Source: Holothuria scabra (Eukaryota > Echinodermata > Holothuroidea > Aspidochirotida > Holothuriidae). Taken from it: a stretch of 64,000 bases of DNA. Shown here piece after piece: positions 32,523 to 43,741 of this stretch. The first letter of the stretch is position 1, and every line of letters starts with the position of its first letter. The notes under the pieces were generated by a model. The model did no database searches. It had not been told where the DNA came from and was given only the letters and a program-made list of their open reading frames with translations. A program made the position numbers and the translations under genes. The stretch covers positions 27,173,318 through 27,237,317 of the forward strand of contig CM074188.1 of assembly GCA_037179385.1 (NCBI GenBank), read 5' to 3'.

Positions 32523-34497
32523 CCATCAATCAAGCAATTTTTAGAGAATTGCTTCCATTGAAGGTTGATATATATCGCTACACCACACACCAGTAGCTAG
32601 ATGAAGTTTCAGTATTTCAAAGCAACGATCGTTCACAAAGTATAGGCTAGGCCATAATACAGTATCCACGGCGAAAGTAGCCGACGAGCCCTATACAGAC
32701 AGCTGCAGGTCCCACTACGATATATTTAATTTTGACACTTGCCCAATCTACCCCATTTGTTTCATTTCTAATTTCCTCGCAAAAGGAGTGTGGCTTGAAG
32801 CCACAACAAAAACTAGGCCTAGGGCCTAGCCACCTACGTTTACAGAACAAAATGTAACGTTAGAGCTAACAATAATAGGCTACGATCAAATCTTGACATC
32901 GTAGTTTTCACCGGTCATTTTATGTTAAAGTTACCGCCTGAGCTGTACTGTGTAAATAGTCGTACGTACGTTTGCAGCACATAAACAAGACCTGCTAGCT
33001 GCTAGCTACACATGTAGCGTGTTCGATTACTCGCCCGAGTTAACTGGTGTCTGGCACGACTACGTTCGATTAGCTAATGACGTCAGTGTTCGCGCTTACT
33101 CGCGCCAGGCCCAAGTGAGCGACCCTTCGAGTCGGTTACTTAGGTAAATATCCCATCGTGCTTTGGGAGAACATGGCAGCTAAACGAACAACATGCATTC
33201 GTGAACAATTTCTGAGCATGTAAATACAGTGGGGTAAACATGAAACTTCTGACTTGTGAAAAGTGGTTGATGTCGGAATTAGTGAAGTCACTCAAGTGTT
33301 ATTTCTCGAGAATTTTCTAAATGGGCATTGTTTCGAGTCTACGTTCATCGTACAAGCGAACCGCATGTAATACGTACGTACCAGAGTTCGCTCTGCCATC
33401 CAGCTACGGGCTCTGTCATTGGCTATTGTGAACCAACTTCTCCAATAATTACCGTAAAACGTTCGTTTATTTCACCCAACTGCGCATGACCATCGTAGCC
33501 CTAGCTCGAGGCTCGAGTAAGTCAAGGGAAGCAAATCGAACACGCTATTGCAGAGTGTAATATACATGCCTTCAGCTGGCTGATCGGCTCGCTCGGCGTG
33601 TATCGTTAAAAGCGCTTAGAGAATGGGTGTACTTCAATTGGCAGTAACATGACACCCTCCCTCAATAATTACGTTCGAAGCGGGGAATCCCCAAACTTTT
33701 AAAGAAGCCGCTTCATTCATTAAACGCAAGCAGCCAATCAGTGAGTACGATTCTTCGCAACAGAAGTTCGTTCGATGTATGGCACGAAGCAGCGGCATAT
33801 AAACGATTTTCAGCCAGCTGCTAACGTGTGCAACTGCTGCTATGTACGCTGTTGGTCTTAATAAACAGCGATGGAAACATTTTTGAAACTTTTTTCAGTT
33901 TATGACTTACAAACACTCCTACGTGATACAAGGACAGGAATTACATGGTTAGAAAGCTGAACTTGTAATTTTTTGAAATTTGTCCATTTCAAGTTGAAAT
34001 TTTGGGAGACGTACGCTAGTAGCTAATTGACAAGTGGCTGTTGAAATTTAACTATTACGGTGAAGTGCACAATGGCGCACAGGGCAAAAAGACACTGTGG
34101 TGTATGCATACGTTTAGTGCTTTCAAATTTCATTGTAAATTTTGTTCATTACAAATGTATTGGTGGTGTTGAAGTAAAGCCTGTCACAACAGGTTCCATG
34201 TTTGGGGTTCACGGATTAAAACTTCCCCCCATGACACCGCACACAATGAACATGTAAACTACAGGGGGTTGGGTGGATAAAAGGTGAATGTCATAGCTCT
34301 GCGCAATTTTTGAGCTTGTTGTTCATACTGTAGACATCGATTGCTTTGTCAAGGCAGCTAAACTTGTGAAGAAGGACTATACCTTGTTTACTTAACGCAA
34401 GTCAGAGTTCAAGGGCATGAGATGCGATTAATCGCATGTACCATTTTTACTAAACGATTACTTGGCTGGTGATTAATGGCTAATCGCTGACAGCCCT
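32523..34497. other. ~1.97-kb sequence interrupting element B
   Basis: The core repeat stops in mid-unit at about 32522 and resumes at about 34498 (TACCAAATATGAAATCTATCC), missing only about a dozen bases of the unit. It therefore looks like an insertion or a composite of insertions. The right boundary reads GCTGACAGCCCTAA preceded by AATCGC-type motifs, as in some hAT ends, but I cannot find the matching left end. The block is CpG-richer than average and contains the MITE at 33017-33545. Confidence 0.55.
33017..33545. mobile_element. TA-flanked MITE (529 bp, 12-bp TIR)
   Basis: The ends GCGTGTTCGATT and AATCGAACACGC are exact inverted repeats, each bordered by TA (33015-33016 and 33546-33547). 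This suggests a Tc1/mariner-type target duplication. The interior is CpG-rich, contains TGACGTCA at about 33079, and has only a 17-codon ATG frame (about 33173). It is nested in the sequence that interrupts element B. Confidence 0.7.
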
Positions 34498-35667
34498 AAT
34501 ACCAAATATGAAATCTATCCAAGTTTCCTACCATGAGATATCGTGTTAACAAGATTTTCAGACTTTGACCCCTGGTGACCCCAGATGACCTTTGACCTCC
34601 GCCAAAAACAATAGGGACCATCTACTGACTATAACGCATCCACATACCAATTATGAAATCTATCCAAGTTTCCTACCTTGAGATATTGCTTCAACAAGGT
34701 TTTCAGACTTTGACCCCCCGTGACCCCACATGACTTTTGACCTCCGCCAAAAACAATAGGGACCATCTACTGACCATAACGCATCCACATACCAAATATG
34801 AAATCTATCCAAGCTTCCAACCTTGAGATATCGTGTTAACAAGATTTTCAGACTTTGCCCCCTGGTGACCCCAGATGACCGACGACCTCTGCCACATACA
34901 ATAGGGACCATCTACTGACTATAATGCATCCACATACCAAATATAAAATCTATCCAAGTTTCCTACCTTGAGATATTGCTTTAACAAGGTTTTTAGACTT
35001 TGACCCCTGGTGACCCCAGATGACCTTTGACCTCCGCCAAAAACAATAGGGACCATCTACTGACCATAACGCATCCACATACCAAATATGAAATCTATCC
35101 AAGCTTCCAACCTTGAGATATCGTGTTAACAAGATTTTCAGATTTTGACCCCCGGTGACCCCAGATGACCTTTGACCTCCGCCAAAAACAATAGGGACCA
35201 TCTCCTGACCATAACGCATCCACATACTCAAATATGAGATCTATCCAAGCTTCCTACCTTGAGATATCGTGTTAACAAGATTTTCAGACTTTGACCCCCG
35301 GTGACCCCAGATGACCTTTGACCTCCCCCAAAAACAATAGGGACCATCTACTAACCATAACGCATCCACATACCAAATATGAAATCTATCCAAGTTTCCT
35401 ACCTTGAGATATCGTGTTAACAAGGTTTTTAGACTTTGACCCCTGGTGACCTCAGATGACCTTTGACCTCCACCAAAAACAATAGGGTTCTTCCTCTTAA
35501 TATGGCCCATCTATGTACCAAGTTTGAAAACTGTCAGACATTCCTATCTTGAGATATCGTGTTAACAAGCTAAGTGTCACAAACACACACACACACATAC
35601 ACACGCACACACACATACACACACACACCATCATGAATGCATTGGTTTCTCTTATCATCGAAACCAA
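34498..35667 (+). mobile_element. Helentron/HINE-like element B, 3' portion with tandem core
   Basis: Seven core units of about 145 bp are present, with TGACC clusters near 34586, 34730, 34873, 35017, 35162, 35306 and 35453. The diverged last unit follows (ATGTACCAAGTTTGAAAACT, as in element A), then a (CA)n tract (35583-35629), CATCATGAATGCATTGG and the terminal hairpin (GGTTTC at 35644-35649, GAAACC at 35660-35665). The 3' arm ATCATCGAAACC is an exact 12-bp reverse complement of the 5' subterminal repeat at 31551. The open frames here (34660-35510, minus) are repeat-derived. Confidence 0.75.
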
Positions 35668-35781
35668 AAATACAGGCCTAGGGGCTACAATACAATGATA
35701 TTTTTGGGAGGCATTGCACTTACGCAACTTGTCCACTGATGTGGAAATGAATGTAGTGCCATTATTTCGCAATTCAGCAAA

Positions 35782-35808
35782 ATGGCTGCTGCTGAAAGAG
35801 GTCTACAA
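35782..35808 (+). CDS. Candidate first coding exon of an unidentified plus-strand gene
   Basis: A start codon in good context (GCAAAATGG) is followed by nine codons, MAAAERGLQ, ending at a strong donor CAA|GTAAGTG (phase 0). The Ala-rich N-terminus followed by a consensus donor is typical of short first exons. The 5' leader would begin just after the 3' end of element B (35667). I cannot find a second exon, so this may be chance. Confidence 0.3.
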
Positions 35809-36244
35809 GTAAGTGTTCTGTAACATTTAGCCTCAGAAAGTCACCTAAAATTGTATGTAGGCCTTATGCATTTTTGTTAGCTATAAATAAACATAAAACC
35901 AATTCCAATTAGGCTCTAGCCATGGTAAAATTAGCTGATGAATGAGCTATTTATGCCAAGATCAATTTTTCTCTTAAGCCCTGATATTGCAATGGCTGGC
36001 TTTCTAGTGCACTGTGGCCAAGGCCTCTAACGTTAGTGTGGAGTAAAATGAAGTGGATGTAGCATAGCCTCGACTGAGTCCTGTTCAAGCAACTATCCAA
36101 TCCAGGCCAATTGCCAGTCAGGGAAAATCCAGACTTGGGTCCAGAATTGAGTCCGAATCCTGACTCAGGCATAACAGCCGTGATATGTAGCACTGACCTT
36201 GTTAGTATATAAATATTTGGCTCTAATTTAGTTTCCGTACCAGG
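35809..36244. other. Spacer
   Basis: No recognised repeat. The minus-strand frame at 35951-36193 is Gly/Pro/Ser-rich with repeated GACTC/GAGTC words and is not supported as coding. Confidence 0.4.
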
Positions 36245-36350
36245 AACATAGCTGTAGGGTGAAGGGTTACGTACTCATAGTATTGAGGTTAGGGTTACGT
36301 ACGCATAGCAATAGGGTTAGGGTTACGTACGCATAGTAATAGGCAGGGTT
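36245..36350. repeat. Short tandem of a TTAGGG-containing ~28-bp unit
   Basis: About three imperfect units of the form AGGGTTACGTACGCATAG(C/T)AAT are present, with TTAGGGTTA joins. Single related units appear at about 38700 (plus) and 30804 (minus). The TTAGGG words resemble the metazoan telomere repeat, but the unit as a whole is not telomeric. Confidence 0.6.
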
Positions 36351-36679
36351 AGCACTGAGCTCCGAATTTAGTGGGTCCCAGGCTTGGTTTTTGGACCCCT
36401 TAAAAGTATGAAACATTAAATTTAAGGGGTCCACCAGGAATTTTAAAGGGTCCAATTCTCCTGCCATCTATACTTTTCCTCCAGTTGAACCCTATTTTCC
36501 CCTGTAGGTACTTGAATTAAATACTACAATGTTGAGGTGCTGAAAGTTTAGTCCATAGTGCTAATTAAGAGTGAATACATTAATCTCAGAGAAAAAAATA
36601 TGTGGCATCAATGCTTCTGTTTGCTGTTTAATACTGTAGAGTGAAGGGTGCTGATTCCATAAATTTCATCATTCTTTTT

Positions 36680-38696
36680 TAGTATCGACCGATTATACTA
36701 TAATAGGTAATACCCGATTACCGATTATTTAATTAAACAATCGGCCTGATGCCGATTACCTATAACAGATTATTAAAAAGGGGGAAATCACGTTTGTCAC
36801 TTTAGTAGGCTACGCGCCCGCCCTTGCTTCGGGCATATCGTATTACCATAACCAGTTCAGGATGGAAAATACTGTAATAGTTCCGTTCGTTTCACGAACG
36901 GGATATCATTTTTGTAGGCGAAATAGTTTCACTTCAAAATTGGAGATACAAATCAACCCTTAATACAGTACATTTAATTGTTTGCAGTCCATGTCACATG
37001 CCCTTTGGTAATTTAGTTCAAAGGCCAACATCATGCTCTGTCTAGTTTTCATCCCACAATCATGTCGGAACATCGCATTCTTTTACTGTACTGGGTTGTA
37101 GTTGTGTTAATATACTGTACAGTAGCTACTCTCACGCTTTAACGAACCCCATGTAAAGCAATCATGATAATCCTAGCAGCTCTGGGCACCCGTATAACGT
37201 ATCTTATGGTTTCTTTCCAATATAAATATCCCCGGATATTTTTAGCAGTTCTCGTCCAAAACTTACGTCTTGTTTAAAAAGAATCTGCAACTGAATTGAA
37301 ATGCACGTAAGTCCGATCACCGAAAAATCCACGCACGCAGAGATTTGTGATGCCGTTTCTAGATGAATTTAGCACGGGGCCTTGTCCGGCTTTGCCAGCT
37401 GGCCGGCGTCACAAGCGCGATCGTCGTATATAACGCAAACTCAACAGGAAAACCTGTCTCAAGACCGAGTATTTTCACACACTAAATCACATAGGCGAAG
37501 GCGCGAGTTGTGATTGGCTGCCTAGAATCAATGCAATTTAACCAATCACGATGCCGGGGTTAATTTAAATTTTGCAATGGATCTTATGCATATGATGTCA
37601 CCCAGCAAAACATGATACCTTGTTTGGCAGTAAAAACGTAAGTTTAGTGCATACGTGGGCTAAGAAGTTTGCTGCAAGAGACCACGTGCATTACCTTTTT
37701 CGTTTGCAATGACGTCATATGACAACATTGCTTAAGTCCTGTATTATGGAAGGAATGCTGGGAATGACTAAATTTATGCAAGATAATAACCACCGAACTA
37801 CAGAAGCAAGATTCTAGGTGATTAGTGTACAAAACGTGCACAGATATGTATGCAAAGCTTGGGGATCGGCAAAACACTGCCGCTAGCTAGATAGTCTGTA
37901 CTATGTGTTTTGTGCAGAACAGTTTGTACAACAACTTACGCGGCTCCTTCTGCGAGACAGCAAGGAATACACCTTGAGTGCTCTTCCAAATCGAATTCCA
38001 TTTAATACTACCACATGGTGGCGGAAAATATCAAACGATCATTCCCATTGCAGGGGTAGGGATCGTTCTTCGATTTACAGTAAGTACATTTTCGTCTGTC
38101 ACGGAAAGTGTTTACAACACGTGGTCAGTCATTTCATTAAAGTATGTTAGTTTTGTACAGGGATCTGAAGCGATAAAACCACACAGTTAAGTCAATGTGT
38201 TTTCTGGGAGAGCGTTCGTTCGAACGGTGCACTGTGAATGAAGCAATAAGCCCCACCCCTTCACAGCGCAACAACCGATATTTTTGCAGGTTGCCTTTTT
38301 GGTAGTATAAAATCAATACAGTTCCGTATCAGGTTATGCGGGGGTCATAGCTTTTGGTTCTGACTGTCAGTGAACTCCGTGCTAATATGGGGCATATGGC
38401 CATGTGTATGTATGTGCACACTGCACAGTGTTTTTACGTGTTTTTCTAGGGATATCGGGGAGCCAAACCGTCTTTAGTAAAGGATTGAATTGAAGCCAGA
38501 ACTTTCGAAAAGGAAGCTTCATGCATCGGTCCATAGAATTTTTCGTAACAAGGAATATCCATGCTGGCTGGGGCCAAATTTCTTTGCATCCAAGCTTACT
38601 TCTCGGGACGCACGGGAAGAAGCCTAATTTATAAACTGCGCGTGCAGAGACAGAACCTTGCGTCTATGACGCGCAGACGCACTAAAATGCGAACCC
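36680..38696. other. Intergenic block with CpG-bearing stretch
   Basis: At 36685-36775 CGATTA/TAATCG words form an inverted arrangement (ACCGATTATTTAATTAAACAATCGG), typical of hAT-like ends. At 37370-37560 the sequence is richer in CpG (GGCCGGCGTCACAAGCGCG), and TGACGTCA occurs at about 37712. This is compatible with a regulatory region, but I find no convincing exon. The plus-strand frames at 37905-38190 overlap in two frames and lack support. Confidence 0.35.
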
Positions 38697-38960
38697 TGGT
38701 AATAGGGTTAAGGTTACGTACGCATAGGTATACTAGGGTCACGGTGTGCCATATGCAGGTGTACGCATGCATAGGAAAAGTATACATAGGCCTAGGTATA
38801 TAAACCTATACGTATACGTATCCCATACTGTACATACATATCCCATACTGTACGTATGTACACTTTCAAGTATATACATGCTTAGCTTTAGGTATACATA
38901 TAAACAGTAGGTATACCTATAGCTATATGTAATAGATAGTATAACTAGACAGTACTTGTA
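38697..38960. repeat. TTAGGG-unit copy and TATAC/GTATA-rich low-complexity DNA
   Basis: One copy of the GGTTACGTACGCATAGG unit is followed by about 200 bp of alternating TATAC, GTATA and CATAC words with many small palindromes (CCTAGGTATATA, ACGTATACGTAT, a repeated CCCATACTGTAC). It is non-coding. Confidence 0.55.
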
Positions 38961-38984
38961 TTATTTTTAACCCATCCACTGGCA

Positions 38985-39075
38985 ACGGCGCTCATAGAGC
39001 AGTTGGCAAGCGCGCTGGTCTTCATGCTATAATTGCTATAGCTACCGCTAGGGTCGAGGGTTCGGGTCCCGGTAC
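38985..39075 (+). tRNA. tRNA-like sequence or SINE head (not a clean tRNA gene)
   Basis: TAGAGCAGTTGGCAAGCG resembles an A-box/D-arm and GGGTTCGGGTCCC resembles a B-box/T-loop. A short T-run (CTTTTCTTTTTT) follows like a Pol III terminator. The A-B spacing (about 60 nt) is long, and I cannot fold a proper acceptor and anticodon stem. It is therefore more likely a tRNA-derived relic, or an intron-bearing or pseudo-tRNA, than a functional gene. Confidence 0.3.
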
Positions 39076-39239
39076 TAACAATGCTTTTCTTTTTTCCACA
39101 GCAGTAACCAATCACTTCTTTCCACAGTATATACTCATAGCACTTCTTCCCAGGTGAAGAAAAGAAGAAAAGGGATTTTTACTTAAAGGAAAAAAAAAAA
39201 ACTTTTATTAAAGTTTCAGCTAGCCTAGCGCCCCCTTTT

Positions 39240-39545
39240 AAAGTGGTGAAGTCTGTAAAATTATGTCTACTTCCGGGCACAGAAACTAAATTAGCACCAA
39301 ATATTTAGTGTATAGTAATCAGTGAAGAGGCCTATACAACGATTCCAACGCCGGTAAGTACCTAAGTAGCCTAGGCCTAGGCCTAACGTTAGGCTATGCT
39401 TAGTAACTTTGGGCTATGATCACGGTGGCTTACCTGAAAATACTCGAAGAAAAAGTTGATCAGGAAAACGCCTAACACTATTCTTCTTCGAAGGTGGCTC
39501 ATTTAGCGAAGTCGAGATGTGAATATCAAATTAACTCACATACAT
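39240..39545. promoter_or_regulatory. Candidate promoter / first-exon block with donors on both strands
   Basis: ACTTCCGGGC (ETS-type motif) at about 39269 precedes a plus-strand stretch ending CCAACGCCG|GTAAGT (donor after 39353). On the minus strand GTATTTTCAG|GTAAGC (exon end 39434) is also a strong donor, which could belong to a 5'UTR exon of ARB2A spliced to the acceptor at 28938. Two adjacent 14-bp palindromes (GCCTAGGCCTAGGC and GCCTAACGTTAGGC) lie at about 39371-39398. Everything here is inference from motifs. Confidence 0.25.
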
Positions 39546-40214
39546 TCGCTGATTGGCAAACACAGCCTTAACTTAGTTGTTTCTTTACCGTGTCGATAAA
39601 GTTAGGCCCTGTACACAACATATACGTCAGTGCAGTTCGTAGTTGAAACTGTAGCGGAAGTGGTCTTTCCCAAATCCGAACTTGACAAGTGGCGCGAAAA
39701 ATGAGGTGTATGTAACAAACCAAAAACCCTTTGAAACTCAAAGCGTTCCAGTTTCACTGATAAATCTCGATGTCATTACATGAAAAAGGTCATAACGCAA
39801 GTTACGAGAAAGACCTCTTCCTCAGTGTAGTAAATTTTAACAAAATCAAACCAAAAATTGAATAAAGAAATTCCTACACGCAGTTTTAAATCCCCATCAA
39901 CGCATTTTTTCATGGGCAGGACAATCGACAAGCGGGTTGGTCAGGGCCGGACAGGCGCATAGCCAGGATTGTGTCATGATGGTGGGGGAGGGGGTCGGTA
40001 GGGGGTAGGGGAGGTGTGGTTAGTGTCATGGGGGATTTGTGACCCGATGTGAGGGAAAAGTCTAAGGACAGGGAGAAACAACCGCTATTTTTGGTGTTTT
40101 TTTTTTTTTTTTTTGCATTGCAAAGTTGGGTCATGGGGTCTAACCAACCCCCCCCCGCCCTCCCGTGGCTACTCCACTGGGACCGGATAAGCGTATTTTG
40201 GGGCCCCGGCACTT
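39546..40214. other. Spacer with transposon relics and low-complexity tracts
   Basis: GGCGCATAGCCAGGATTG (about 39954) resembles hAT ends of the CAGTGGCGTAGCCAGG type and, inverted, the right end of the MITE at 58643-58797. G-rich (39980-40020), T-rich (40098-40114) and C-rich (40148-40160) tracts follow. The open frames at 39910-40345 run through these tracts and are not genes. Confidence 0.45.
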
Positions 40215-40455
40215 TTTATACACGAATCCGGGCAGCAAGTGATGGTCTAATTTCAGTCGGCCATAACTGGTGTCCGTCACCTTTAAATCTTACGATTTCC
40301 TTGCTTACCTCTACCATGGATGTTGTACACGAATTTGTTTATTGAATTCTCCAATTTCACTTTGAAATTCTTGTAAACAATAAATAAAGACGATTTTAGG
40401 CTGATGGACCCCACTAATGGCGGCCTACAGTCCATAAAAACAAGCGCTAATCTGG
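40215..40455 (-). mobile_element. Foldback MITE family F2, copy 1
   Basis: Reverse-complemented, this segment parallels 60972-61205 in order: GACTGTAGGCnGCCATTAGTGG, GGTCCATCAGCCT, TTTATTGT, GAATTTCAAA, AATGGCCGACT and AGACCATCAC. Its halves are themselves inverted (CCATTAGTGGGGTCCATCAG and GATGGACnnCAGTAATGG in the other copy). Confidence 0.55.
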
Positions 40456-43400
40456 TTCGTCTATAGCGGGCCCCTTTTACAAGTTCAACCTCCTCCCTCG
40501 CCCACCCTCTGACACGAAATTAATAACACTCAACAGATTAATTTTAAGCTTTTAACCGCTAATAACTATTAGTTGCTTTTACACATTACACAGTGATACA
40601 TGACCAGTTATTATGCATTGTAATGCCAGATAGTCTTATTACTAAGCCTGGCAAAAGTGCGCACACATGAAAACGTAAGCCGGCGACAGCCAGTAAATCA
40701 AAATAATGTGGGTATCAATTCCAACAACTTTTCATAAACATTAACTATTTCATTACACATTTTTGACGGGATTCCTGACAAGCAAAATCATTAATTAGTT
40801 GGAAAAATTCCATTTGCCGCACTAGGTCATGTTCCACGATGAGCAGGTATGGCTGTTTAGTGCTTCATGCAGGATCAAACTTAGCCTTCTTTAGTACTAA
40901 AACTATATGTCTCCTTGACTTGACCAGTTGACAATCAGAAAGCGCGGGGTTCCGGGACCGGGGGGCGGGCCCCAAAAGCGCGGGCCCCCGGCATTTGTTC
41001 TTTCATAAGATAAATCCGCCCCTGAGGTTGGTCAGTACTTATTTTGAAACCACAGTTAACTCTTATAATTTTCCCTGTGAGCGGACCTTTATTTCTCTCA
41101 GTCCAAGTATCTCAAGTTCAGTTCATGAATCATGTTTTATAGAACTTTAATTTTCCGAAATTAATGTAAACCAAAAAGCAAGTTACTCTTGCTAAATTTC
41201 ACAACTGAGAAACATGAATCAGAGAAGTGTTTTTTATTGAGGCCCAGTCTCCCACCCCACCCCACCACCTTCAAAAAAAAAGGAATTAAAAGCAGTGTGT
41301 AATAAAATTTGTCTGGAAATGCATTTTTAAACCTTTAACGTTTCGAGGTACTATGTATGTGTTGTTTCTATTCTAATAAAAATAGTAGTTTGTTGATCCT
41401 GGCATGGTTAGTTACTTGCGACCTCGCTTTGAAGTTAGGGAAGGCTGTTCTTAGGACTATAGAGTCCCCGCAGTCACGCATTGCCGATGTTTGAGTCACG
41501 CACTTCGGCGTAATCCCAAGCTTCTACAATGACAGTCTTTATCTATCAAAAACGCCCACTTTTAACGCAAACGATTTGTCATCATATGGCAGATGTGGAT
41601 TTCTCACTGACGGATGAACAAGTGACAATTTCGACCACTGGCGCTGTCTATTCCTGATATCAGCCTACACCCAATCATTTCACGGACATAATTTCAACAT
41701 CAATCCGTCTGATAAAATCACATGCACGCATTCAACAATTCACGCAATACAATCTGCCAGTGCTGTCAAAACTTTCCTATGTTCCGTCAGCTCATGACAT
41801 GTTGCAGTTTTCAAAGAGAGCATCATATACCCCTTTTCTAAGAGTCACTTAGACAGTATGTTCTCGAGCATTATGTTCATCGATATGCGGTCCTATTGGA
41901 TCAATAGCAACTTGTTCATAAATAACATCATAACCATAGTCATAGGAATAAAATATCCCCTCTCTAACTCTTCTATTTTTTTTTTATTCGACCTCTATCG
42001 TCAGGATGTACTTACAACTTTAGTTTTTCAAGAAAACATGCCGGTCGGTTAGCTTCGGAATGTTACCTTGAAGGTTGTAGGATGCGTGAAACATCTGAAA
42101 ATTGCAGCTCTGGATACACATGCCAAGCAGTACATTAAGGCTCTGGAAGTGCTCTTTCTAGCAATCTACTGCATTTTTTTACCAAACTGCCAAAATAATC
42201 CCCCTGGCGACATGCTCCGCAAACCAATGTGGTGGCCCTCCGTGTCATTTTTCTCCCAGCGAATCTTGTACTTCTGAAAGGCTGGTCCACGCACTCTTTG
42301 TGTTAATTTATTAAACGACCTCACACGAAAGCTTATTTTCCAGTGGTTGACTTACTTTACCTTCCATTTGTTTTGTCGGCAAATTGACTGATTTTGTCGG
42401 GTGCATCCTTCCTCGGTGGACTGAGGGAAAATACTCTGATAGGTATAACGCATATTGATTGATCACAAACAAGAATTACAAAAAAAAAATCCCTCGCTTC
42501 GAGAGCATTCATCTTCAGTTGCATTAAATGTTATCACCAGTTTCAGTCAATGTTGGTTGTATGGTGGGTTCCATAATCGCTATTCCCCTCTTTAGGAGTG
42601 GATTTGTAACTTTCACTTCCAACGAGTTGAAATTTTACCCTTTATTAATTTTTAGTGTATTCTTTAAGTCCTCCCGACCCTTTGGCAAAGGGCCGTTCGG
42701 TGAAACCGAAACTTTCACTGCTTCCCTAAGAATCTATTACGTCCACTGAAGGACAATACGTGACAAACTTCACGGCCCCCAGACCATTTATTTTTTAGTG
42801 TATGCAAGCTTACGACTGAGAGTCTTCGGGAGTAATGGAGGTGTGACCAAGACTTAGCTGATGCAAGATTTACATAATACACTAGAAAAGAAAGCTGGAC
42901 TTACTACTTGTTTAATTTGAACTGAATACTAACTGAATTTTGATCACCTGGCAGTCCTTTCAAGTACTAACAATCCACCTATGTCAGAATAGATGATAAT
43001 TAGGGAGGAAATGTGTTTTCGAAATCATGAGCGTCCTGAAGGGGGAAAAGGGGGGCACTTCCCCCACCCCCTTCAGAATTAAAATCAAACTTGTGAAAAA
43101 ATTAATTAAAAATTGAAATAAAAAAAAAATAAAAAATAAATCATCAAAATATCTTCACTCACAGCGTCACTTTTTACTCGTGAAATATGCCAACATTTGA
43201 CCAGGAATAGCAAAAGAGAAGATGGTATGCTGAATAGTGAAATCGTAATTTGGGGACCATCTTTCGTGATATCTATTGGAAATTTGTAATTGTAAAATCT
43301 ATGCCAAAATTGTACTAGTTGTCAGGTATGTAGTGTGCATATGGCATCCGACTATTGATGAATGCGTTGGTCTTAGTTTGGTCCCGTGCTGATCTCAAGT

Positions 43401-43735
43401 GGCGACGGGGAGATGTAACTGGGATTTACAAGGTGAATATGGGGGGGGGGGGGGTATGATTCATAAGTAGGCCCGTATATAGGCTGTTTGACAGTTGTTA
43501 GTTTTATCGTGCATAGGCGTGCGAGGCCGTTACCGAGAGGCAGATTTCCCTTCAACAATTTTTTACACTGAAAATTGTAAAATCTAAAAATTAAAGACAT
43601 GAAATTCCTGTTTCAGGGCTGGTTACATGCAGTTTAGAACACTCGCCAAGTGTCATTTCCGGCCATCTGGAGGGTTTGTAAGGCCCAAAATTTTCTTCTA
43701 CGCTCCGCGCCAACCTGTGGTGGCGCTCCGCTTAG
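40456..43735. other. Intergenic spacer
   Basis: GCGCGGGCCCC-rich words at 40940-41000 and TAAATCCGCCCCTG at about 41009 resemble a hAT-like end. A-rich and G-rich runs lie at 43110-43140 and 43441-43453. Plus-strand frames at 41858-42749 have no recognisable product. CGCTCCGCGCCAACCTG (43701) recurs inverted at 46261 (GTTGGCGCGGAGCG), a dispersed repeat word. Confidence 0.4.
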
Positions 43736-43741
43736 ATAGTC

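Noticed and set aside
34660..35510. Open frames with MVPIVCGRGRRSSGVTRGQ-type peptides
   Set aside because: Same tandem unit in element B. No start context, splice sites or domain.
40049..40345. 98-codon plus-strand frame
   Set aside because: Runs through T- and C-homopolymer tracts and into a foldback MITE. No domain.
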